DNA of 64,000 nt, taken from the NCBI GenBank assembly GCA_028571685.1, contig CM053142.1, positions 132,548,796 to 132,612,795 on the forward strand. Direction: 5' to 3'. Both the position numbers and the translations under genes were made by a program. Of this stretch, positions 13,400 to 24,929 are shown piece after piece. The notes under the pieces were generated by a model that was not told the origin of the DNA, searched no databases, and saw only the letters and a program-made list of their open reading frames with translations. Numbering within the stretch: the stretch's first letter is position 1; each line of letters begins with the position of its first letter. This DNA comes from Heterohyrax brucei. Its lineage: Eukaryota; Chordata; Mammalia; Hyracoidea; Procaviidae.

Positions 13400-14555
13400 T
13401 TGCTTCAGTGAATTTTGACAGTGTCCCCCCCATCCCCCTTCCCCCCAGAATAGTCTATTTCATCTGAGTTGTCAGATTTGTGGACATAGAGTTGTTTTTA
13501 GTATTTGTTATTACTCATTTAATGTCTGAAGCTTAATTTGTGTCTTGACTCTGTTTCTTGATCAGTTGTTTTACACATTTATGGATAATTTCTGTTGCTG
13601 TCTCTTCAAGGTCAGTGATTCTGCTTTGTTGTCTCCATTCTGTTATGGAGCCCATTTCTGTATACCTGCAAACAGTCCTCTTCAGCTGTCTGTCCTTCAA
13701 AAGCAGAGAGTAAAACCAGGCATGCATCAGAATAGCAAGGGGAAACTTATTGCAGATATTTTTGGCACCTGCCTTTCACTTCTCTTTGCCAGCAAATCAT
13801 TCTTGCCAAATCACTGTGGGAAGAAGGAAGGCCCAACATTTAGCAAGCTAAACACACACACACAGACACACAGGGACTAGGGTGTTACCAGATATTCTGA
13901 GACTATTCCTTGAGTTGGCTGTGCTGTTCCAGCCACTTTATGAGCTGAACTCAGACACTAGTTATTCCTTCCATCACATTCCCCTCACTCCACTCAAGTA
14001 GCTGGCATGAATTCGTGCAAAACTGTGAGCAATGAATGTGGCCTTACATCTCTGGCCAGGAAACAACCAGAAATTACCTGGTCTGTCTTCTGTAAGTGTC
14101 TTTCCTAAGGAAAAGGCACAGCTGATTCCACCAGAGTTCTCTTTCATCTCTTTCGTAAGTAGCAGGAAGACTTTGAGTTGTTTTGAATTGTGAATGGAAG
14201 TCTGATTTGTTGTACTTTCTTCTTACCAGGGAGGTCTGAAATCTGGCATCTGACTTTAGTCACCACTGTACTGTTTGTTTTTCCCACAAAACCGATCTCC
14301 ACCCAAAGTCATCTCCATTGCTGTTGCGGTTCAGGCTCTGTTTTCTCAATAGGATTCGTGTGCTGTTTTGGGGGCTGGGGTGAGTGGGTTTTGCAGATAT
14401 GCAGAAATTAGGTACAGAAGGCAGTTAATGTTGGTAAACACTAAGTTTGTTGGACATTGTTCTTTGTGCTTTTACATATTTATTTATTTAATTACACATT
14501 TGATTTTATTTTATTCACGACTCAGTGGCAGTGGGTTTGATTTTATTCTTTTAAC
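13400..14555. other. Intron sequence, probably decayed repeat
   Basis: The start may still be L1 complement. The 111-codon frame 13545-13880 and the frame at 14190-14411 show no domain. A (CA) run lies at about 13853-13875. Confidence 0.35.
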
Positions 14556-14700
14556 AACTTGGCCAAAGAGGCACTATTATCCATGATTTACTGATAAGGA
14601 GGCTCAGGGGCAGAGAGATTAAGTAACTCTCCATAGGTCAATGAGTGGCATAGCTGGGATAAATTCTACCTGACTGCAGAACACGTACTCTCTCCTCTAC
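14556..14700 (-). repeat. MIR SINE
   Basis: 'aaggaggctcaggggcagag', 'agattaagtaactctccata' and 'ggtcaatgagtggcatagct' are the MIR consensus in the minus direction. Confidence 0.85.
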
Positions 14701-15044
14701 ACATTACTTTTAGATTAATTGATGTTTTGAGGGAGTGTGAATTTCAGTCAAATATATTAGATGTGTCTGTTAAGAGGTCTGACACAGAATGGAGCCATTA
14801 TATAGTTAACAAAGATTATTAGGGTTCATATTCCTTGAAGACAAGTCCTATGATCAGATAACCTATCATTACTTGATAAAAACTGCTCAGGTACATGTAG
14901 TTAAGTGGGGCTGCAATAAAAATCTGCTAGAGAACAGGCAGAAACATGTCAAGTCCATGACTGCATGAATGTTGAGTTGATTCAGTGATCATTATATCTG
15001 CACAACCTGTTCAAAAGGCCAAGCTGTGAGTGCTGCTGAATTCC

Positions 15045-15150
15045 AGATTCTGAGTTGCATTCCTCACAGCAGCTCTGGGACAGTCTCTTGCCTGAGGTCA
15101 CAGAGCTGCTAACTAGTGGAGCTGAGATTCAAACCTGATTTACTTCCCCT
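15045..15150 (-). repeat. MIR SINE fragment
   Basis: 'tcctcacagcagctctggga', 'gaggtcacagagctgctaac' and 'ggagctgagattcaaacctg' match MIR, minus direction. Confidence 0.8.
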
Positions 15151-15172
15151 TAGTTTTAATGGTAGTTATAAT

Positions 15173-15345
15173 GGGTTGCCATCAAGGTGATTTGACTCAT
15201 GGAGATCCCAGGTGTGTCACAGGGTTTTCAGTGGCTGATTTTTCAAAAGTATGTTGCCAGGTTTTCAAAGCCCACTGAGTGGGCTTGAACTTCCAGTTTT
15301 TTAGTTACAACTGAAAGTGTTAACTACCTGCACTACCCAGGAACT
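15173..15345 (-). repeat. AfroSINE, variant body
   Basis: 'gggttgccatcaaggtgatt', 'ggttttcagtggctgatttt' and 'acctgcactacccaggaact' give a minus-strand AfroSINE of the same variant as 62802-63013. Confidence 0.75.
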
Positions 15346-15687
15346 TCCCCCACTGCTATATTGCCCTCGAAATGTGCTTTTAAAAAGTGTCAAGGACAAC
15401 TCTCTACCTGAGTGATCTAAGAGAGCACTAGGCTACAAAGTTGATTAGAATAGTTTGACATAGTTATCAGATTTTCAGATCTCCAAATATATTTAAAAAA
15501 TGGAATGAGTGATCCTCTAAAACAGATTTCCCTAAATGCTTTATGGAAATCTTGTCCCATGAGATGTGATGTGGATAAACAAAGTACCAAGACAAAGTAT
15601 GTACATGTATTTGTTACCTCTGGCTCGAATAAAGCTATATGAGCTCATTTACTCCAGAACTTCTCAGAGCCTTTGATGTGCTAATGT

Positions 15688-15845
15688 ACACCCACCATTG
15701 CTGTGGAGTTGATTCCAACTTTCAGCAACCCTATAGGACAGAGTAGAACTGCCCCATAGGGTGTCCAGGGAGCAGCTGGTAGATTTAAACTGCTGACCTT
15801 TTGATTAACAGCCAAGCTGTTAACCCCTGAGCCACCAGGACTTCC
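15688..15845 (-). repeat. AfroSINE
   Basis: 'attgctgtggagttgattcc', 'ataggacagagtagaactgc' and 'aacccctgagccaccaggac' in the minus direction. Confidence 0.9.
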
Positions 15846-15849
15846 TTAG

Positions 15850-17184
15850 GAGGAAGGAAATAGTATGTAGTGTTTCTCAAATTTATTTGGCTACAGATGC
15901 CTTTTGGGAGACAAGTCCCTATGTTCAAGTATTGGAATATGCAGCTCAGGACTTTCTTATCTTGTGATATAATTGGCTTGCTGAGCTGGGGCCAGTCCGG
16001 TCAGCATGTGATTTCTGCAAGTGGTTGTTAACCCTTTATTTCCTTGTGTGGCAGAGTCCAAGGCAGCCATCTGCCCACTAGGGACAAGCTGAAGTCCTCT
16101 AATTTTGTAGGTTACCCAGAGGCAGCCAGTTACCTACTGGGTACACAGGTGGGGTGAGCTGTGGTAGTGGGACATACTCGGAAATGTCCAGGTACTGGAT
16201 GTTACTTGGAGGAAGGGCATTCTAGAGATCTTAGGACAGCATAAAACTCTGAAATGTTGTGGTGAAAAGGGACAAGATGTTTGTGTGTATGTAGACAGGG
16301 GAAGACTTTGGAAAAGACACAAGTGAATCTTTAAGGCCCACTTTATTTCCTTTAAAAATGCCCTAAGGTTCACCTGCTTCCTTCCTTTGCTCAAAGTGTG
16401 CGCTGAGGGTGAACGTCACCTGGGAACTGGGCATGTAGCACCTCAGGCCCCACACCACACCTACTAAACCAGAACCTGCAGTCCCCAGCAAAAGCCCCAG
16501 CAGATTGTTATGCCTGTTAGAGATCTAGAAGGCCAGCTTTAGCCCACACAGTTGTGGTCTCCTTCCCTGCCATCTCCCAACTCCCAAGCTAAATCACCAG
16601 TACGGTTTAGTTTGAGTGTGTTCACAGGGGGTACATACCAGAATGAGCTCTAGATTGGCATCGAGGCCCTGGGTATGAGCTAAGAGTGAACTAGCTGAGG
16701 GAGCTGGTGTCACCTGTCAGGATGTTTGAATGGGTGTCTTCTCAGTGGGCCTTTAGAGACTCATTCAGGTCTGCGTACTTCACTAATGGCTGAGCTTAGC
16801 ATCTCTACTTAGGACTTGGCTTAATGGGTTTCAGTGGCAAAATGAGTTAGAAGTCAGTTACCAGCAGCATGGTTGAGACCTACCACCAATACAGTGAGGC
16901 CAATAAACTCTTTTGTGATGTTGCAATAAACTCTTTCTGTGATGTTGCAAAAGGGAGTGAGGTAATACAAGTAGTTCTGTGAGAAGAGTTTGTTAAAAGC
17001 TGTTTGAGTTCATTGACCAGTTTGACCTCTGAGTTCAAGCTTAAGCAGACAAAAGTTAAACAGAAATGCTAGATGAAATCATTATCCCAGACTTCTCGAT
17101 TCTAAGGATCTTTGTGTAAAATTAAATGACCTGTAATAATTGAGTTGATTAGGATGGTCTGAATTTAAAACACCCTGCTCTTTA
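15850..17184. other. Intron sequence with a 24-bp tandem duplication
   Basis: No exon or repeat family was recognised. At 16901-16947 a 24-bp unit beginning 'caataaactctt' and ending 'gtgatgttg' occurs twice in tandem, differing by a single-base change or indel. Confidence 0.5.
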
Positions 17185-17385
17185 GAACATAAACTCTGCC
17201 TGCAACTTGACTGTTACCAAACCTGAAACCTTCGATGAGTTATTTAACCTCATCAAGTCTCAGTTTCATTGCCTGTGGCATGGGGACAAAAACTGTATCT
17301 TCATAGGGTTGTAGGAATTAAGACATGTGCAAAGGATTAGCAGTGTTTGAGCAAGAAATAGGCTTTTAGTAGAGGTTATCTTTCT
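17185..17385 (+). repeat. MIR SINE, adjoining the retroviral insertion
   Basis: 'tttaacctcatcaagtctca', 'gtttcattgcctgtggcatg' and 'cttcatagggttgtaggaat' follow MIR in the plus direction. It ends about 35 bp before the LTR at 17422. Confidence 0.75.
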
Positions 17386-17421
17386 CTTTCTCTTTTTATT
17401 GTGATGAAGTGGAAGTATTAT

Positions 17422-17806
17422 TGAAATGTAGATACTCAAGGTCAGGAATGCAGGTTTGAGATTCGGGTAGACCCAGTAATGGAGGCTCAGCTAGAGTGGT
17501 CATGGCAGATTTATTGATGCAAAGGCTAGAGCCAGGTAGAACATCCAGCAGGCAGGCAGACAACAGGCAACAGACAGCATGTCCCCACCAGGTAGCAGCA
17601 AGGAGGACAGCACCTCGTGGCATACAAGTGACTAGTATATAAGTGACCTTATATACTAGTTTTGCACAAAGGTGGCTGGCTGCCAGATTTGAGCTCTCAA
17701 TGCCAAGCTGGGCGTAAACAGGGTATGTCGTGTTGCTAATTCACTCCCAGCTTTCTGTGCAGAGTCCAAAAGGCTGGAGCAAGACACCCTCCATATTGTC
17801 CCCACA
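17422..17806 (-). repeat. 3' LTR of the endogenous retrovirus
   Basis: On the minus strand it starts TGTGGGGACAA at 17806 and carries a TATA box near 17648-17654 and AATAAA at 17510-17515. It ends near 17422 in CA. It aligns along its length with 21103-21472 but has about 15 extra bases that create a 13-bp perfect inverted repeat at 17631-17660. Confidence 0.85.
17631..17660. repeat. Perfect 13-bp inverted repeat holding two TATA-like boxes
   Basis: ACTAGTATATAAG at 17631-17643 and its exact complement at 17648-17660 are separated by TGAC. The second arm is the LTR TATA region and the first is an extra inverted copy absent from the other LTR. Confidence 0.9.
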
Positions 17807-18888
17807 CTCCACCCTGGAGGGTGTTTTGCTCACCATACAATCGACGTGGCAATTCTTTTTTGAATGTCCCTGGATGAGGCATGGGGCAATATTGATCCAT
17901 ACACCACCACAACAATATAGGCAACAACACACCAAAATAAGCCCACAGGCAACTCCCAGGACAGTAATTCATGTGACTTGTCAAATAAATCTTAGCTTGC
18001 CCCGCCCCCGTCATGTGGTGGTGTTATGTGCGCAAATGTTTTGACATAGATCCGCAAGGGTTCATCTAACATTCTCCCACCTCCCAGAGTCACCTGTTCT
18101 GTGCAAAGGCAGGCTTTGTCCCTCTGTTAACTGCTTCAGCTGTGAGCTACCCCAGGCTGTCCCAAGCGGCATACCCTATCCAAGGTCAGTTATGGTCCAC
18201 CTGTTCTCTCACCTGGAGCTTCATATGTTCTCGGGTAACATTCCCAAAGGGGCCACCATGCCCTCATCCCTGAAACCATGTCCAGTTTTCTCCAGTGACA
18301 GGGTGAGTCTTCAGGGGAGGCCTCCCACAGCACTGAGTGGCGTCTCAGTGCAAATCCAACAAGTGGGTTACTTGGAGACTTCTGCCAAGGTGTGAGCTCA
18401 ATCAATCAAAGTGTTTCCATTGGCTAGCCTATGGTCACAAAGAGAACGAGGTTAGAGACACCAATAGAGGGAGGTCATTCCCATCTGGTAAGATACAAGC
18501 CAATTGTCCACCCTGGGACAACAGAGTAGCTGGCAAGGGAGTCTCCCTGGCTTCTCATATCAGACCTTATCCCTTGTATCAGAGGACAAAGTGGCTCAGT
18601 GTAGACAAGTACAGGCTCTGTGTATATAGACCAAACGCTTGGCACAAAGATATCTTTAAGAATAGTGAATGTATCTACAGGAAGGGATATTGTAATCTTC
18701 AGGGGCCATTCACATTTATCTGCTAGCGTTTTGGGGATCGCAGCCCTCATCCAGTCTGTCCAGAGATGCTTGGCACCCTTTGAAGGTGCTCCTTGGCAGG
18801 TGTTTGTCACCTACTGTACTTCTTTGTAGATGACTGGCAGGCCCCAAGCCTGCCTCATGGCCCCTTGCAGCTTTTCCCGCTGTTCCCT
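17807..18888 (-). other. Retroviral internal 3' region, decayed
   Basis: This is the minus-strand sequence upstream of the 3' LTR. A short frame near 17880-18014 encodes a hydrophobic stretch (LWAYFGVLLPILLWW) that could be an envelope membrane anchor, but it is too short to be sure. No integrase or envelope signature was recognised in 18050-18888. Confidence 0.4.
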
Positions 18889-19203
18889 CTATTCTAGGAC
18901 GGTGCTCATCTTCCCTCCAGCCTCAGGCCCTTTCCGGGGACATGTTAGTGCTGCTTCCCTGGATTCTGGCCACCCTTTCAGGCCCCGGCTGCCCCCGTGG
19001 GCTCTGGCCACCACTGCTGCAGCCCTGCTCCCAGCTGTGGGGAGGGAGTGTGAAGCTTTCCTGCTCTGCTCATACCACCCATGGCTCTCCAGTGCTGTTT
19101 TTATGTCTTTGCTGGCACCTCTTATGCCAGCAGCTTCTATAGGGGTCTCTGCCCCTGCTACCACCTCTCTTCTGCCTGTAATGCTTGGCACAGCCGAGAA
19201 GCA

Positions 19204-19287
19204 CACAACTGCCTGCATGGGTGGCCCCACTTTATTTAACTCACAGTAGTCAGCTGTCATTTGCGAGGAACCATTAGGCTTTTTCAC
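19204..19287 (-). pseudogene. Retroviral reverse-transcriptase (pol) fragment
   Basis: On the minus strand the frame starting at 19287 reads KKPNGSSQMTADYCELNKVG and then PPMQAVV. The KP.G..MT.DY.ELNKV.PP pattern is the N-terminal part of RT in ERVL-type pol. Typical W and R positions are changed to S and C. Similarity fades after about 30 residues and no YxDD active-site motif follows in frame, so this is a remnant. Confidence 0.75.
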
Positions 19288-21102
19288 TGGCTACACAGGC
19301 TTCAGGCAGGCCTCACTATTTGCACTCAGTGCAATTTTTCAATAGTTTCCCTATATTCCTTATGTCTCCCTGGGAGACAGTACTGTTTCACATTTACAAC
19401 TCTCCTCAGAGCAGGAAGCTACACTGGGGTCACTCAGGCATGCCTCTTCAGTATGATTTTTGTGGCCCTTTACTGTAGTCTGAATTCCCGGAGTATTGGT
19501 TGCACTGTCACATTTACATGTTGCATGTTTGAGGGGGACCAATAAATGTTTAATTGTGCTAGGTCCTCCAGCCCCCACTGGTGCCCCCAGTCCCCATGTG
19601 GGGATCATGGCCTGGATTCTGGGCAAACCACGAGACAGCTGAGCCTTCCAGGTCACTAGAATTCTCTAAGTAATTTCAGAGTTACACAGCTCGGGCCTGT
19701 CTTTATCTGTCGAATCCTCCTCTTGCCTCCCTGCCTTCTTAAACTTAGGACCAGCATCACACTGTTGAGACTTTAATTACTGCTACAGCTCCAACAGCAC
19801 TGTACTAGGTTTCCCGTCCACCTTCTCTCAGCTGACACCCACACCAGCAGGTCCACCCACATTTGGGTTACCTTAAGGCTTCTTTTTCTCCTCCTGGGGT
19901 CTCTGTCCCCTGGTGAACACCTTCAGAACCTGCATCCTTCAATTCCACTGTATGAGCAGGAGTGGCAGGTCACTGCACGAGCTTGGGGCTGGGGCACCTG
20001 CTTGTCAGCTTGCTGCCTCAGGCTCTGCCCACCTTGGGCACTGGCTGCCTCAGGCCACTACCCTCTGTGAGCTCCCTCTCTCAGCAGCACCCGACATTTC
20101 AGCTTCAGAAACAGTTTCCAGGGGGAGGGGTGGCTCTGGGGCCTGGTAATGGCAAGGCTGCTTTGTTGGCACTGCTCAGAGAGCATGCTGCTCTGTGCCA
20201 CAGCAACACCTGGTGGGGCTGTCAGGATATGTTCACAACTTTGCTCTGCCATGGGAGCCTCTGAACCCATAGGAGTTGTTTGCTACAAGGCACCGTGAAT
20301 GTCTGCAGCTGTGCCTGGAAATGCAGGCTGCCACCCTACCAGCTTGGCGGGGCTCAAGGTCTTGCCCTCCCTGCTGGGGTTACCTGTTTCTGGCTCCCAT
20401 CAGTGTCACAACATGTGCAGCCAAAGCTGCACCTCCCCCTACTGCAGCTTGCATCTTGCCCTACCTTTTGGCAAAACTCCAGAGCTAAACTCCTCAGCTC
20501 TGACTGGGTATATGGCCTGATGACCTAATGGTTCATAGTTTCTGCTGGGGCATCACCTCCCCATGTGGGCACTGGGTTTTGACCTTCTTGGTTACCAAAT
20601 GGTGGGTATGAAACTCTCTCTTCCTCAGGGACCCTCCCCCCCCATCTGAGGAGTCTATTATGGTGGGGGCAGAGTGCCACTTTCTCATGGGAAGTACAGG
20701 GGAGACTGGGTGAGAAGACTGGGTTTCCAAAGCAGGTGCATGCTCCTGTTCCTACCACAGCTGCTCCTGGAGGTTCCACATTAGCTTCAAGTACTCGTGT
20801 CCCCACTTGCACCTCCAGCTCTGCTTCTGTAGCTGTTTCTGTAACCGCCTTCATGGCTGTAAGAAAGATCTGGCTTGCTGTGTTAGCACCAGCATGGGCT
20901 ACTTTTTTCCCCAAAGTTTCTCCCACAGCATACAGGGCTTTCTCAACACTAGTGGTTTCCCATCCACCTCTGCCCAGTCCTAGAACAGGGACCAAGCTAC
21001 CAGGACTGATGCCACCGGGAAACAACATACTAAGGGGTGACCAGCCCTCTAACTCCTCCATTATTGTACAGGTCTGTACTGAACCCTGCCAACTATACCA
21101 CT
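19288..21102 (-). other. Retroviral internal 5' region, unrecognised frames
   Basis: A minus-strand frame runs 21397-20525 (290 codons), through the 5' LTR into internal sequence, without recognisable gag domains. Its internal half is rich in Gly, Ala and Glu. It probably represents leader/gag remains. Plus-strand frames in the same place are shadows of this GC-rich DNA. Confidence 0.4.
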
Positions 21103-21472
21103 TGACGAAATGCAGGTATTCAAGGTCAAGAATGCAGGTTCGAGTTTCAGGCAGACCCAGTAACAGAGGCTTAGCTGGTGCGGTCATGGCAGATTTATTG
21201 GTGCAAATGCTAGAAACAGCTAAAATATTTGGCAGGCAGGCAGACAAAAGACAGCAGGCAGCACATACCCACCAGGCAGCAGCAAGGAGCACAGCACCTT
21301 GTGGCACAGTGACCTTATACACTAGTTTTACACAAAGGTGACTGGCTGCCAAATTTGAGCCCTCAAGGCCAAGATGGGTGTAAACAGGGTATGTCATGCT
21401 GCTGATTCACTCCCAGCTTTCTGTACAGAGTCAGAAAGGCCTGAGAAAGACATCCTCCACGTTGTCCCCACA
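21103..21472 (-). repeat. 5' LTR of the endogenous retrovirus
   Basis: Partner of 17422-17806. On the minus strand it begins TGTGGGGACAA at 21472, has a TATAAG-like box near 21312-21318 and AATAAA at 21194-21199, and ends near 21103. The visible divergence between the LTRs points to an old insertion. Confidence 0.85.
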
Positions 21473-24230
21473 ATATACAATCTAAATCAATTTGCATGCT
21501 GGCTTGTCTGCAGCTCCATTGGCTCTCCTCACCCAGTGAATGCATGTTCTTCCTTTTCACTCTATACTTCTAGTATCCTCTTAATGAGCATGTGTCCCCT
21601 CCTCTCCATGCTCTTCTCTCCCATGTGGAAAGAAAGCAATAGGACAGCCACCTGTAAATTTATAAAACCATAAAGTACACACACCATATGCTCACATTGT
21701 GTCCCTGAGTCCAGTACATTCTTGTATGAAGAGTTGACATCAGTACTGGTTTCCAGTCAGGGCCAGTAGTATGTCTAGGGGCCATGTTCACAGGGGACCC
21801 TCCAGGCTGTTGGATCATCAGTTCTGGTCCTTTAATAGAGTTCTTGAGCTGCACACCTCTTTTTCTCGTGTTGCCTACATTGTATCCCCCATCATGGCTG
21901 CCTTTGGTGGTGACTGGGCACCATCTGGTTCTTCTGGTATTGTGTTGCTATGATTTACTGTTCACATGGGTCTTCTGTCTCCTGGGTTCTTTTTTCTTAT
22001 GTCTTGTTATTCTCAGTCATCATCTGTTCCAGATGGGTTGGGACCATTTGGCATATCTCTGATGGTGGTTTGCTAGCTTTTCAGACCACAGATGTCACTC
22101 ACCAATATGGGGTACAGAAGCTCTCTTAGTAATAGGCTGGTTATGCCAATTGACTTCAACTTCCCCTCAAAACATGGTTCACAGACACCTATCCTTGCTA
22201 CTCTATCCTTTGAAATATTGGGTTGAGTTTAGAAAACCTTTCAGTTTATGGTGTAGTCCAGTTATATTGATCTCCTCTCTGCTGTGTGCTGTCACCTAAG
22301 CCAATTCCTATTGACTGTGTAATCTATGACCAGCCCTCTTCTTCCCTCCCCACTCTTGTAGCCATCAAAGAGTCTTTTCTGTATATAATTCTGTTTCTAA
22401 GTCCTTATAGCAGAGATCTCATACAATACTTGTCCTTTTGCCACTGACTGTTTTTGCTCAACATCATGTCTTCTGGTTAAAACCAGGTTATGAGGTGCTT
22501 CCTAAAATCATTGATGTTCTTTATCATTGCATAGTGTTCTATTGTGTGTATATACCATAGTTTGTTTACCCATTCATCTGTTGATGGGCACCTAGATTGA
22601 TTCCATGTTTTTGCTGTGTGGACAGTGTCCATGTATCTGTTCATGTGACCACCTTTATTTCTGTGGGATATATTCTGAGCAGTGGGATTGGTGGATCATG
22701 TGGTATTTCTATTTCTAGCTTTTTAAGAAAGCACCAAATTGCTTTCCAAAAAGATTGTACTATTTTGCATTCCCACCAGCAGTGTTGGAGAGTTCCAATC
22801 TCTCCACAGCCTCTCTTACATTTGTTGTTTTGTGTTTTTTGGATTATTGCCAACCTTGTTTGGGTGAGATGGTATCTCATTGTAGTTTTGATTTGGATTT
22901 CTCTGATAGCTAATGATTGTGAGCATTTGCTCATGTGTCTTTTGGCTGCTTGGGTGTCTTCTTTAATGAAGTGTTTGGCCATCTCCTTTGCCCATTGCTT
23001 AATTGCATTACTTACCCTTTACTTGTTAATATTTTGCAGTACTTTGTAGATTGTGGAAATCAGATGTTGATCCAAAATGTAGTCACCAAATATTTTTCCC
23101 ATTTTGAAGATAGTCTTTTAACTCTTTTGATAAAGTCTTTGGATGGGCAGGCATAAGTGTTTGATTTCTAGTAGTTCCCATTTATCTCTTTTCTGTTGTT
23201 TGTGCATTGTTGGTCAGGTTTTGTAGTTTGTCTAAGGCATGTATTAGAACTTCCATTGTTGACTCTACTTTTTCTTGTGTGATCTTTATCATTTTAGATT
23301 TGATATTTACGTCTTTGATCCATTTTGAGCTGGTTTTTTTTGTAAGGTGTGAGATATGGGTCTTGTTTCAGTTTTTTGCAGATGGATATCCAGTTATGCC
23401 AGTATCATTTGTTGAAGTTCAGTCTTTGAGCCTTTATCAAATATCAATTGCTTGAAGGTGGATGATGTTATGTCTAGATTCTCAGTTCTATTCTATTGGC
23501 CTGTGTGTCTATTTTTGTGCTAGCACCAGGCTATCTTGACTACTATGGCAGTGTAATAGATATTAAGGTCAGATAGAGTGAGGCCTCCCCTTTTTTTCTT
23601 CTTTAGTAATGTTTTACTGATCCAAAGCTTCCTCCCACCCCATATGAAATTGGTGATTTGTTTCTCCACCTCACTAAAAAATGCCATTGGAATTTGTATT
23701 GGGATTGCATTGTATGTATAGATCACTTTGGGTAGAATGGACATTTTCACAGTATTAAGTCTTCTTGTCCAACAGCAAGGTAAGTGTCTCCATTTATGTA
23801 AATCACTTTTAGTTCCTTATAGTAGAATGTTGTAGTTTTCTTTGTATAGGTCTTTTACATCTCTGGTTAGATTTATTCCTAGGTGTTTTATCATCTTGGG
23901 GGCTATAGTAAATGATAGTGATTTTGAGATTTCCTCTTTGATTGTCTCATTGTTGGTGTAAAGGTATCCAATTGATTTATGTATGTTTTTATATATGTTT
24001 ACCTTGTATACTTTGCTGAAGTCTTTTATTAGATCTAGTAGTTTTTTAGTAGATTATTTAGGGTCTTCTGTGTATAAAATCATGTCATCTACAAATAGTG
24101 GTACTTTAACTTCTTTACCAATTTGGATGCCCTCTATTTTTTATCATGCCTGATTGCTCTGGCTCCTATACTTCTTTATATTACTTAATGTATGTATTCT
24201 TCATAGAGTCTAGTATAATTAGGAGCACCT
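21473..24230 (-). mobile_element. L1 LINE, 5'-truncated, minus strand
   Basis: The left part (about 21480-22630) is L1 3' UTR, including the complement of 'ttggtgagtg.cgtctgg.g' shared with the L1 at 41430-41470. At 22641-22982 a minus frame carries the C-terminal Cys motif region (RGCGEIGTLQHCWWEC) of ORF2. At 23520-23750 another carries KMSILPKVIYTYNAIPIQIP of the RT thumb region. Stops and shifts separate them and the 5' two-thirds are missing. The junction with the retroviral LTR at 21472 is abrupt and no poly(T) remains. Confidence 0.85.
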
Positions 24231-24233
24231 AAA

Positions 24234-24401
24234 CAAATCAAACCAAACCAAACCCACTGCCATTATGTCAATTCCAATTCATAGTGACCCTGTAGGACAG
24301 AGTAGCACAGCCCCATAGAATTTCAAGGAGTGTCTGCTGGATTTGAACTGCCAACCTTTCAGTTAGCAGTCATAACACTTTCCTACACCACCAGGGTTTC
24401 C
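24234..24401 (-). repeat. AfroSINE
   Basis: 'aaccaaacccactgccatta', 'gtaggacagagtagcacagc' and 'tcctacaccaccagggtttc' give a complete minus-strand copy. Confidence 0.9.
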
Positions 24402-24439
24402 AAAGCACTGAGTAAATACTTAAGATTGGTTGCAATATC

Positions 24440-24915
24440 CTGACAGGGAACACAACAGAGAGTCTCTGTTGGAGCAGAAGGAAAGTAGAGTGCAGAACTC
24501 AAATTCTAGTAAAAAGGTTAGACTTAATGGTTTGACTAAAACTGGAGGGTCCCCAGAAGACATGGTCACTGGACTCTCTTGTATCCTCAAGCTAAACCAT
24601 TCTCAAAGCCAACTCTTCAGACAAAGATTAGACTAGATTATAAAACATAAAATGATACTCATGAAGAGTGTGCTTCTTAGCTCATGTAGATACATGAGAC
24701 TAACTGGGTAGCTCCTGTCTGGAGATGAGACAAGAAGGCAGAAGGGGACAGGAGCTGGCTGAATGGACGCAGGAAATCCAAGGTGGAAAGGAATGTGTTG
24801 TCGTATTACAAGGAGAGCAACTGGAGATGCATGACAATGTGTATAAATTTTGTATGAGAAACTAGCTTGAACTGTAAACTTTCACTTAAAGCCCAGTTAA
24901 AAAAACAAAACAAAA
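24440..24915 (+). mobile_element. L1 3' UTR tail
   Basis: 'tagacttaatggtttgacta', 'ggagatgagacaagaaggca', 'ttttgtatgagaaactagct' and 'gaactgtaaactttcactta' are motifs of the afrotherian L1 3' UTR, ending in an A-rich tail at about 24898-24915. Confidence 0.7.
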
Positions 24916-24929
24916 GATTAGGCACACTC

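Larger units (their letters stand above)
9975..13400 (-). mobile_element. Old L1, 3' UTR to ORF2, with later insertions
   Basis: From the left: L1M-like 3' UTR ('gtttcttgtgaacaagagtt', 'aagaaactgccaaggttttg') and then ORF2 complement ('ttttggtgttatatctgaga', 'tcctttctccactgaatttc', 'tgtctccatttatttggtcc', 'ataaaccccagttggttata'). All frames are decayed. Later insertions are an AfroSINE remnant near 10576, an 82-bp L1 tail at 11204, an AfroSINE at 11764 and an unclassified repeat at 11986. Confidence 0.75.
17422..21472 (-). mobile_element. Endogenous retrovirus, minus strand, inactive (ERVL-like)
   Basis: Two direct repeats of about 370-385 bp flank 3.3 kb of internal sequence. Each has a TATA-like box and an AATAAA polyadenylation signal when read on the minus strand, so they are LTRs and the element reads right to left. 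A reverse-transcriptase piece with MTADYCELNKVGPP is seen at about 19210-19287 and resembles class III (ERVL-type) pol. The remainder is broken by stops and shifts, and no catalytic YxDD was found. The internal part is far shorter than a complete provirus. No clear primer-binding site or matching target duplication was found. It cannot encode a functional virus. Confidence 0.8.

Noticed and set aside
17880-18014. Retroviral envelope gene
   Set aside because: Only a short hydrophobic stretch is visible. No fusion or immunosuppressive-type signature is recognisable, so it is not called.
18830-19249. 139-codon plus frame
   Set aside because: Antisense to the retroviral pol remnant, with GC-rich composition giving few stops.
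20525-21397. 290-codon minus-strand frame as a host gene
   Set aside because: It begins inside an LTR repeat and runs into the retroviral internal region, with no host domain.
22597-23049. 150-codon plus-strand frame
   Set aside because: It is the antisense of L1 ORF2 and its 3' end on the minus strand.
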